Source: an uncultured Lachnospiraceae bacterium
GTDB taxonomy: Bacteria; Bacillota; Clostridia; Lachnospirales; Lachnospiraceae
Direction of reading: 5' to 3'
Length of the DNA stretch: 6,595 nt
NCBI GenBank assembly: GCA_902797565.1
Contig: CADBTO010000327.1
Location: forward strand, 1 to 6,595
The notes under the pieces are model-generated. The model was given only the letters and a program-made list of their open reading frames with translations. It did not search any database and was not told where the DNA came from. The position numbers and the translations under genes were made by a program. Within the stretch, counting starts at the first letter, position 1, and each line of letters begins with the position of its first letter. This document shows, piece by piece, positions 1 through 5,630 of this stretch.

Positions 1-2
1 CA

Positions 3-701
3 CTGCGGGCAGGGAAGACGAAGATCACGGCGGTATATAACAAGCAGAAAGTCAGCTGCACGGTGAAGGTCAAAGGAAAGAAGGTCATCGGCATTGATGC
101 GGGGCACCAGAGCCGCGCGGATCTGTCCAAGGAGCCGAACGGGCCGGGGTCAAGTGTCCAGAACATCAAGGTGTCTGGTGGGACAAAGGGGACCACGATG
201 GGCATTTATGAATACGAACTGACACTTGCCATCGCTTTGAAGATGCAGGAGGAATTGAAAGATCGGGGATATGAAGTTGTGATGGTCCGCACAAAAAATG
301 ACGTAAAGATTTCGAACAAAGAGCGTGCACAAAAGTTAAATAAGGATTGTGATATTGCTATCCGCCTTCATGCAGACGGCGCGGCCAGTTCTTCTGCACA
401 TGGTGCAAGCGTGCTTTATCCGGGAAAGAACAACCGTTATGTCGGCAAGCTTTCTGATTCCAGCAAGAAACTTTGTGAGAAGGTTTTGTCAGCATATTGC
501 AAGAATACGGGGATTTCGAGCCGCGGGCTTTACCAGCGGGATGACCTGACCGGGACGAACTGGTCCACGATTCCGGTGGCACTGATCGAGATGGGATTTA
601 TGACGAATCCTTCGGATGACCGGTATATGGCGTCTGAAAGCGGCAGGAAGAAGATGGCAGACGGGATCTGCAACGGGATTGATGCGTATTTCGGGTTTTG
701 A
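3..701 (+). CDS. N-acetylmuramoyl-L-alanine amidase (Amidase_3), 5'-truncated by window edge, with Ig-like domain tail
   Basis: Zinc-dependent amidase that cleaves the bond between MurNAc and the stem-peptide L-alanine in peptidoglycan, acting outside the cell. Numbered from the GTG at 63, the Amidase_3 signatures appear in order: GIDAGHQ with zinc ligand H15, E50 before a helix (probable second ligand), RLHADGA with H103, and VALIEMGFMTN with probable catalytic E176. The reading frame stays open from E176 back through base 3, so the GTG at 63 is unlikely to be the start. It has no Shine-Dalgarno site. The upstream residues (AGKTKITAVYN...SCTVKV) resemble the last strands of a bacterial Ig-like (Big_2) domain, so the complete protein is probably secreted, with Ig-like repeats then a C-terminal amidase. 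The catalytic domain is complete. It may be a wall hydrolase used in growth, separation or remodelling. Family call is strong; Ig-like call is moderate because only about 23 residues are visible. Confidence 0.93.
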   Translation: MRAGKTKITAVYNKQKVSCTVKVKGKKVIGIDAGHQSRADLSKEPNGPGSSVQNIKVSGGTKGTTMGIYEYELTLAIALKMQEELKDRGYEVVMVRTKNDVKISNKERAQKLNKDCDIAIRLHADGAASSSAHGASVLYPGKNNRYVGKLSDSSKKLCEKVLSAYCKNTGISSRGLYQRDDLTGTNWSTIPVALIEMGFMTNPSDDRYMASESGRKKMADGICNGIDAYFGF

Positions 702-752
702 CGGCCATCCGGGTTCTGGGATCAAAAAATAAAAACAAAAAGAAACAGAGAT

Positions 753-784
753 ATCGGGGGGACGCGGAAGCGGCATTCCCCGAT
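753..784 (+). terminator. Hairpin between amidase and transglutaminase-like gene; possible weak terminator
   Basis: An outer stem pairs ATCGGGG (753-759) with CCCCGAT (778-784). A small inner stem pairs CGC (763-765) with GCG (770-772) around a GGAA loop, which fits the GNRA type. The downstream bases TTTCATT are only moderately T-rich, so termination of the amidase transcript would be weak. The hairpin ends 13 bases before the Shine-Dalgarno site at 798, so it could instead be a 5' leader structure. On the minus strand it is followed within about 10 bases by a long T-rich tract (complement of 724-748), but no minus-strand gene needs it. Confidence 0.4.
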
Positions 785-797
785 TTCATTGTGTGAC

Positions 798-805
798 GGA
801 AGGAG
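798..805 (+). promoter_or_regulatory. Ribosome binding site that sets the transglutaminase-like start at 814
   Basis: GGAAGGAG lies 8 bases before the ATG at 814. An in-frame GTG at 793 lies upstream of this site and has no Shine-Dalgarno of its own, so the ATG at 814 is the supported start and the protein is 398 residues. Confidence 0.85.
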
Positions 806-813
806 TGCTTGAA

Positions 814-2010
814 ATGGAAAAATCAAAAGAAGAATTGACAGAAGGGGGCACGCAGCCTTTGGCTGTGGCGCCAGCCGCAGCGCAGCCTGCAGGGAAACGG
901 GGCGGTCTGGTTGTCATGTGGATCCTGTCTGTGCTGGTGGCGGCATCGCTTGGCGTGTGTGTGGCGGTGCTTCTGCAGTCGCAGGATCAGAACAAAAAAG
1001 TCAACAAGTTTATCAAGAACCAGCTGGAGCGGCAGGCAAAAGAAGAAGAGCAGAACAACACTTACCAGGAGGATGGCTTCAAGGTGGCGGACACCTATGA
1101 AATCCGCAGCACGAAGGCGATATCGGATGCGTATCTGAGCGGGGATGACAGCAAGCTTTCGGATGATGACAAGGAAACGCTGAAGATGGCGAAGAAGATC
1201 CTGGAGAAGGTGACAAAGAAAAAGAAAGACAATTATGCAAAAGAGCGTGCTGTGTATGACTGGATGGTCAACAACATCTCGAATGGAGACAGCACGACGA
1301 TCGCCCTGCCGGGAACGCAGGTGGACAATTTTACGCCGCATGGCGTGCTCAAAGGGCGCATTTCGGTCTGCGTGGGCTATGCAACAACGTTCCGTCTCTT
1401 TATGAATATGATGGGCCTTGATTGCCATATTGTCCATAATGACTCCCATTCCTGGGATTTGGTACAGCTTGATGACAAGGAGTGGTATCATGTGGATTGT
1501 TATTCCGGGGCGGGCAGCAAGAACCATTTCTATTTTAATATGACAGACGCACGGCTGCAGAACGAATCCGAATGGGATACCTCCGCGCTGCCGGCAGCGA
1601 AGGGAATCAAATACACGGTGGCAGTACAGGAAGCCAAGGGCATTAAGAAGCTGTCCCAGCTGCCGGGCAAGGTGAAGAAGCTTCTGGACAAGAACCAGAA
1701 CGAGGCTTTCTATGCGTTTGGAAAGAAGCTTTCGGAAAAAGAGATTGTCCGGGCAAATGAGATGGTGGGCCAGCTGACGTATGCAACGAACCTGGTGTAT
1801 GGGGATAATATAGGAATGTCCGCAGCCTGGCATTTTGATGAGCAGGAAAACTATGTGCTTGGGATCTATATTACCCATTATGAGTATGGAAATACGTCAA
1901 GTGACATTGATCCGAAAGATCGAAAGGAGATCCAGAAGCAGGTGGAGGCAGTGTTTGGTGTGGATATGACCGAATACCTGGGTACAATGGATGGAGAAGG
2001 GGAGGGCTGA
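814..2010 (+). CDS. Membrane-anchored transglutaminase-like domain protein
   Basis: Numbering is from the ATG at 814 (398 residues). A charged, Ala/Pro-rich N-terminus (1-31) is followed by one hydrophobic segment at about 32-55 with no lipobox or clear cleavage site, so the protein is probably a signal-anchored extracellular protein. A charged, possibly coiled-coil linker follows (about 60-145). The transglutaminase-like core contains CVGYATTF with nucleophile C186, DSHSWDLV with H212 and WYHVDC with D228, the expected Cys-His-Asp triad. Such domains in bacteria can be proteases, amidases or crosslinking enzymes; the sequence does not decide which. Residues from about 265 to 398 form a further region that I do not recognise. 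The next gene starts 65 bases on with its own ribosome site and no obvious terminator between, so co-transcription with the lipoprotein and acyltransferase genes is likely. A role in wall or surface-protein processing is inferred. Confidence 0.88.
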   Translation: MEKSKEELTEGGTQPLAVAPAAAQPAGKRGGLVVMWILSVLVAASLGVCVAVLLQSQDQNKKVNKFIKNQLERQAKEEEQNNTYQEDGFKVADTYEIRSTKAISDAYLSGDDSKLSDDDKETLKMAKKILEKVTKKKKDNYAKERAVYDWMVNNISNGDSTTIALPGTQVDNFTPHGVLKGRISVCVGYATTFRLFMNMMGLDCHIVHNDSHSWDLVQLDDKEWYHVDCYSGAGSKNHFYFNMTDARLQNESEWDTSALPAAKGIKYTVAVQEAKGIKKLSQLPGKVKKLLDKNQNEAFYAFGKKLSEKEIVRANEMVGQLTYATNLVYGDNIGMSAAWHFDEQENYVLGIYITHYEYGNTSSDIDPKDRKEIQKQVEAVFGVDMTEYLGTMDGEGEG

Positions 2011-2075
2011 AGGCCCTGTCCCTTCGAAATGATCTGGCAGGAAGATGATGACTGGGAATTAAAGGAGAAAATAAA

Positions 2076-2657
2076 ATGTTAAAATTTGATAAAATTTTGT
2101 GTAAACCTTTTGGTTCCGGCGGCAAGCGGGGGAATTTCCGTGTGCGGCGCCCGGTATGCCTGGTTTTGGCAGTTCTGGTTGCGGCACTCCCGCTGCTTTC
2201 TGCCTGCGGCGGGGATTCCGGCGGCGAAAGTGCAGGCGGGGCAGCGCTGGACTTGCCGATGCTCTATGAGATGATGGCGGAAGTGGACGCGAACCTGCCG
2301 GAAATGAAACGGGTAGATGATACAGACAAGAATGCGGAACTGAATTTCTCTGCACTCTGCGATTATGAATACGATGGAGTCCAGGCGTATGTCCATGGGT
2401 TTGCCAAGGATGGAAGCGCGGCGGAGATCGCGCTGGTCCAGCTGAAGGACAGTACGGATGAGGCGCTTTTGATGTCCAGTTTGAAAAAGCATGTGGAAAA
2501 ACGCAAGGCCACGATGGAAGAATACAGCCCGGAGCAGGTTGCGATGGTGGAAAACTATGTGCTGACACGCAGGGATGGCGTGGTGGCATTGATCATCAGC
2601 CCTGGCTGCGGCGTGGTGGAAAAGGCATTCAAGGAATACCAGGTGAAAGAGGAGTAA
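2076..2657 (+). CDS. DUF4358-like lipoprotein
   Basis: A 193-residue predicted lipoprotein. The N-terminus is basic (K and R through residue 25), then hydrophobic at about 26-41, ending in a lipobox LSAC with C44 as the lipidated cysteine. A Gly/Ser-rich tether (45-55) follows. The mature domain of about 135 residues has the DUF4358 pattern: an N-terminal helix (LPMLYEMMAEV), a central strand ending in AEIALVQLKDS, a long helix (LLMSSLKKHVEKR) and a closing VALIISPGCGVVEKAFKEY. The family has no established biochemical role and occurs in Clostridia. The ribosome site AAAGGAG (2061-2067) is 8 bases before the ATG. The stop is only 7 bases before the MBOAT start, and the MBOAT ribosome site lies within this gene's last codons, so the two are probably translationally coupled. 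This suggests an accessory role in the acylation machinery at the outer face of the membrane, which is inference. Confidence 0.82.
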   Translation: MLKFDKILCKPFGSGGKRGNFRVRRPVCLVLAVLVAALPLLSACGGDSGGESAGGAALDLPMLYEMMAEVDANLPEMKRVDDTDKNAELNFSALCDYEYDGVQAYVHGFAKDGSAAEIALVQLKDSTDEALLMSSLKKHVEKRKATMEEYSPEQVAMVENYVLTRRDGVVALIISPGCGVVEKAFKEYQVKEE

Positions 2658-2664
2658 CGGGAAG

Positions 2665-4116
2665 ATGGTTTTTTCTGGCATGGTCTTCCTGGGGGTCTTT
2701 TTCCCGGTCTTCCTGCTCTTGTATTGGCTGCTGCCCCAGGCGGGGAAGAACCTCTGGCTGCTTTTGGCCAGCCTGTTCTTCTATGCCTGGGGCGAGCCGG
2801 TTTATGTCCTGATTATGCTCTTTTCGATTGTGGTGGACTATACGAACGGCCGGATGATCGGGTACTTTGACGCGAAAGGGAAGCACGATACGGTGGGACG
2901 CGCCTTCCTCATTGCATCAATCGTCATCAATATCGGATTACTGTGTTTTTTCAAATACGCGAATTTTTTCATTGACAGCCTGAATGCCCTGTTTGGGACG
3001 GGTCTGGGAAATCTGGCAGTGTCCCTGCCGATCGGGATTTCGTTCTATACCTTCCAGACGTTATCCTATACGATTGACGTGTACCGTGGCATCGTCCGTC
3101 CGCAGAAGAACCCGCTGGATTTCGGGATGTTCGTCACGATGTTTCCCCAGCTGATCGCAGGCCCGATCGTCCGTTACGCGGATGTAGAAAAGCGTCTGCG
3201 GGCGGAGGATCGGCAGTGCACGCCGGCGGATGTGTTCCGGGGGCTGGAGCGGTTTATTCTGGGTCTGGGGAAGAAAGTGCTGTTTGCAAATCTGGCGGGC
3301 GGCTTGTTTTCAGAACTTTCGAATTATACGGAGTCTGATCGGAGCGTGGCACTGGTATGGTTAGCGGTCCTGTTTTATTCGTTTCAGATTTATTTCGATT
3401 TTTCGGGTTATTCGGATATGGCGATTGGTATGGGGCAGATGATGGGCTTCCAGTTTCCGGAAAACTTCGATCATCCATATGAAAGCCGGAGCATCACGGA
3501 GTTCTGGCGCAGATGGCATATGACGCTTGGCAGCTGGTTTCGGGAATATGTCTATATCCCGCTTGGAGGAAACCGGAAAGGGCCGCTTCGGCAGGCGGGG
3601 AACCTGTTTCTGGTCTGGTTTCTGACCGGACTCTGGCATGGCGCGGGCTGGAATTTCGTGCTGTGGGGGCTGTATTATTTCGTGCTCCTGTTTTTGGAAA
3701 AGCTGTTCTTGAAAGATGCAGTTGCGAAACTGCCTTCGATACTGAAACGTGTGTATACGTTATTTTTTGTTGCCTTGGGTTGGGGCATTTTTGTCTGTGA
3801 CGACCCTTCACGTCCACTGTCCTGGCTGGGCGGGCTGTTTGGAATCGGGATCGACCGCAGCGCAGGGGCGTTTGGTGGGATGTTTGGCTATTCGATCTGC
3901 AGCCATCTGCCATTTCTGCTGCTGCTTGCAGTGGCTTCAACATCGCTTCCGGCGCGGCTGGGTGGACGGCTGCTGCAGATGATACAGGAAATTCAGAAAA
4001 ACGAATCAGCTACTATATATACGCTGAAAGCAGGATATTTGCTCGTGGTTTTATGTTTAAGCTTGATTTCTATCATCAGCGGGAGTTATAATCCGTTTTT
4101 ATATTTTCGGTTTTAA
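2665..4116 (+). CDS. MBOAT-family O-acyltransferase (AlgI/DltB/PatA-like)
   Basis: A 483-residue polytopic membrane protein with about ten hydrophobic segments, matching the usual size of AlgI-type MBOATs. Family signatures are clear: SLPIGISFYTFQTLSYTIDVYRG, FPQLIAGPIVRY, the conserved block around FWRRWHMTLGSWFREYVYIPLGGN (H285) and TGLWHGAGWNFVLWGLYY, where H325 of WHGA is the expected catalytic histidine. In characterised relatives the protein takes an acyl group from a cytoplasmic donor and passes it across the membrane to a partner for O-acylation of a polymer. Acetyl is the commonest donor in AlgI and PatA, and D-alanyl in DltB. No DltA, DltC or DltD is visible here, so acetyl or another simple acyl is more likely. 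The ATG at 2665 has AGAGGAG (2648-2654) 10 bases upstream; a second ATG at 2680 has none. The downstream neighbour is the DHHW partner, 36 bases away. Confidence 0.95.
   Translation: MVFSGMVFLGVFFPVFLLLYWLLPQAGKNLWLLLASLFFYAWGEPVYVLIMLFSIVVDYTNGRMIGYFDAKGKHDTVGRAFLIASIVINIGLLCFFKYANFFIDSLNALFGTGLGNLAVSLPIGISFYTFQTLSYTIDVYRGIVRPQKNPLDFGMFVTMFPQLIAGPIVRYADVEKRLRAEDRQCTPADVFRGLERFILGLGKKVLFANLAGGLFSELSNYTESDRSVALVWLAVLFYSFQIYFDFSGYSDMAIGMGQMMGFQFPENFDHPYESRSITEFWRRWHMTLGSWFREYVYIPLGGNRKGPLRQAGNLFLVWFLTGLWHGAGWNFVLWGLYYFVLLFLEKLFLKDAVAKLPSILKRVYTLFFVALGWGIFVCDDPSRPLSWLGGLFGIGIDRSAGAFGGMFGYSICSHLPFLLLLAVASTSLPARLGGRLLQMIQEIQKNESATIYTLKAGYLLVVLCLSLISIISGSYNPFLYFRF
4063..4092 (+). promoter_or_regulatory. 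Candidate internal promoter at the end of the MBOAT gene
   Basis: TTGATT (4063-4068) and a perfect TATAAT (4087-4092) are separated by 18 bases, within the last codons of the MBOAT gene and 61 bases before the DHHW start. It is followed by an AT-rich stretch. The -10 arises from ordinary Ser-Tyr-Asn codons, so it could be chance, but it could give the DHHW gene its own transcript. Confidence 0.3.
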
Positions 4117-4152
4117 TGTATTTTTATGGCGGTTTAGGGCAAATTTAGAAAA

Positions 4153-5517
4153 ATGCAATACAAAGAAAAAAATAAAAAATATATCCACTATCAAATTTTT
4201 ATAGCGATGGTACTCCTGTTTCTTTTATTTTGTGGTGGTATCGGAATTCTGACGGGAGAGAAGCAATTTTCTGAAATGGAAAATAGATATCTTACCAGCT
4301 TTTCTGTTCCTCATCTGGCAGAGATTCTGGATGGCAAGGCGCAGGAGCAGCTGGAACAGGCGCTGGAAGACCAGTTCCCGTGGCGGGATGCCTGTGTCCA
4401 GATATCTGTTTCGCTCAAGCGCCTGCTGGGCGCAAAGGATGCGGGTGGCGTCTATTTTGGAAAAGACGGGCATCTAATAGAAAAAAAGCTTTCCAGCCAG
4501 CTGCCCTATGAGCGGTATGCACGAAACCGCAAATTCATCACGGCGGCGATGGAAGAGCTGCACCAGCAGGGCGATGAAGCCGGCTGGACGCTGGTTCTGG
4601 TGCCATTTCCCGGAAGCATTGATGCGGACCTTCTGCCTGCCGGGGCACGCGAATTTGACGAGGCAGGCTACCGGGAGCAGGCCGCCGGAGCGGAGGAGCC
4701 GGATCAGAAACAGGCCGCGGCCGCCGGGGCGGAGAAAGAGCTGGATCTGTACGCGCAGTTCCGGGAGAAGCGCGAGGCAGGAAAGCGCCTGTATTTTGCG
4801 ACAGACCACCACTACAATGCGTCCGGCGCATGGGAAGCGGCGCAGGCACTGCGCGAGATGTTTCATCTGCCTGAAAAAAAACAGGAAGATTTTGGGATGG
4901 AGCAGGTGACGGACGCCTTTTACGGGACGTTATACTCCAAAGCGCCCCTTCCGGAAATCAGGCCGGATTCGATCTCTATTCCGACAAAGCTGCCGGAGCT
5001 TTCTGTGGAAATTGACGGGAAGCCGGTGGACGCTGGAGCGGAGCCGGACGGCGGAGCGGCAGGAGCAGCAGCGGAGGCAGGAGAAGCGGCGGAGCCGGGC
5101 GGGAAAGCGGCAGGAGCAGAAGCGGAGGCAGGCGGGCATCGGCTCTGGCAGATATACGATATGGAAAAGCTGCGGACGAAGGACAAATATGCCGTGTATT
5201 TCGGCGGGAATTACGGGAAGGTTGTGATCCGCAAGAAAGCTTCAGCAAAACCGTCAGCCAGACGTTCCGGCATGCATTCCGGGAAAGCGCGCAGGATCTG
5301 TGTCATCAAGGATTCTTATGCGAACAGCTGTGTGCCGTATCTCTTTGATACGGAAAGTTTCCCGGATGAGGTGGCGGAACTTACAATGATTGACCTGCGT
5401 TACTTCAATGATTCATTCCAGGAACTGGCCGCACAGGAACAGTATGACGAAATTCTGGTGTTTTACGAGATGTCGAATTTTATCGAGGCAGATTATTTCA
5501 ACAAGCTTTTGGGATGA
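4153..5517 (+). CDS. DHHW-family protein (AlgX/AlgJ-like SGNH-type partner) with Ala/Gly/Glu-rich insertions
   Basis: A 454-residue protein. A Lys-rich N-terminus is followed by one hydrophobic segment (about 17-35), suggesting a signal anchor with an extracellular body. The family core is clear: FSEMENRYL (about 38-46), DQFPWRD, TDHHYNASGAW with D218-H219-H220, FYGTLYSKAP, a YDMEKLRTKDKYAVYFGGNYG block with N353, and IKDSYANS with D387-S388 followed by TMIDLRYF. These match the AlgX/AlgJ-type hydrolase-like fold, with the Asp-His pair and Ser as likely catalytic residues; the fourth motif residue is Tyr where Trp is usual. It probably accepts the acyl group from the adjacent MBOAT and transfers it to an envelope polymer (inferred by analogy with AlgI/AlgJ and PatA/PatB). 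Two low-complexity insertions (177-196 and 293-328) are unusual. The ATG at 4153 lacks a good Shine-Dalgarno site, the best being TAGGG about 14 bases upstream. Confidence 0.9.
   Translation: MQYKEKNKKYIHYQIFIAMVLLFLLFCGGIGILTGEKQFSEMENRYLTSFSVPHLAEILDGKAQEQLEQALEDQFPWRDACVQISVSLKRLLGAKDAGGVYFGKDGHLIEKKLSSQLPYERYARNRKFITAAMEELHQQGDEAGWTLVLVPFPGSIDADLLPAGAREFDEAGYREQAAGAEEPDQKQAAAAGAEKELDLYAQFREKREAGKRLYFATDHHYNASGAWEAAQALREMFHLPEKKQEDFGMEQVTDAFYGTLYSKAPLPEIRPDSISIPTKLPELSVEIDGKPVDAGAEPDGGAAGAAAEAGEAAEPGGKAAGAEAEAGGHRLWQIYDMEKLRTKDKYAVYFGGNYGKVVIRKKASAKPSARRSGMHSGKARRICVIKDSYANSCVPYLFDTESFPDEVAELTMIDLRYFNDSFQELAAQEQYDEILVFYEMSNFIEADYFNKLLG
4681..4740 (+). repeat. Low-complexity Ala/Gly/Glu insertion 1 in the DHHW gene
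   Basis: Codes residues 177-196 (AAGAEEPDQKQ, then AAAAGAEKE), just before the LDLYAQF helix that precedes the DHH motif. It shares the GAE(E)PD motif and similar DNA (GGAGCGGAGGAGCCGGA at 4687-4703) with the second insertion, where GGAGCGGAGCCGGA occurs at 5035-5048. It is probably a flexible surface loop. Confidence 0.6.
5041..5142 (+). repeat. Imperfect 51-bp in-frame tandem duplication in the DHHW gene
   Basis: Two adjacent 51-base units (5041-5091 and 5092-5142) encode EPDGGAAGAAAEAGEAA and EPGGKAAGAEAEAGGHR. The central 27 bases (5055-5081 and 5106-5132) differ at one position; the 14 bases before them match at 10, and the last 10 bases have diverged. The region is very GC-rich (47 G+C in 60 bases at 5041-5100). 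The unit length is a multiple of three, so gain or loss of a copy would keep the frame and change the loop length only. Confidence 0.8.
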
Positions 5518-5546
5518 TGGTCACGGAACTTTGTGGAAAAACTTCA

Positions 5547-5575
5547 TTGACATTTGATGAGAAAAATGGGAATAT
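5547..5575 (+). promoter_or_regulatory. Candidate sigma-A promoter for the acyltransferase-3 gene
   Basis: A perfect -35 TTGACA (5547-5552) is followed 17 bases later by GAATAT (5570-5575), preceded by TGG (5567-5569) as an extended -10. The -10 matches the consensus at only three positions, including the important second A and last T. It lies in the 113-base gap after the DHHW stop and 56 bases before the next ATG. No clear terminator precedes it, so read-through from upstream is also possible. Confidence 0.4.
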
Positions 5576-5630
5576 ACGCATTGATGTAAATAATTAGCAG
5601 GAAAAACAAGAAAAGAGAGGTGTGCTTCGT

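Noticed and set aside
793..813. GTG at 793 as start of the transglutaminase-like gene
   Set aside because: The strong Shine-Dalgarno site lies downstream of this GTG and correctly spaced for the ATG at 814.
823..1878. Long minus-strand open frame of 351 codons
   Set aside because: It lies opposite the transglutaminase-like gene, which has a full set of catalytic motifs and a good ribosome site. The minus-strand product shows no recognisable domain and is a codon-bias shadow.
2011..2075. Terminator or riboswitch between the transglutaminase-like and lipoprotein genes
   Set aside because: No stable stem followed by a T-run is visible in these 65 bases; only the ribosome site stands out.
2079..2681. 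Minus-strand open frame of 200 codons, with another at 2059-2589
   Set aside because: Both lie opposite the lipoprotein gene, which has a lipobox and a strong ribosome site; the minus-strand products look like out-of-frame translations rich in Pro, Arg and His.
2665..4116. DltB of a D-alanylation operon
   Set aside because: The MBOAT motifs are shared with DltB, but no DltA, DltC or DltD is visible and the partner is DHHW-type, so a general O-acyltransferase is the safer call.
5035..5142. CRISPR-like array or mobile-element end in the GC-rich repeat
   Set aside because: The repeats are in-frame, directly tandem with no unique spacers, and encode a low-complexity protein loop. There are no inverted ends or target duplications.
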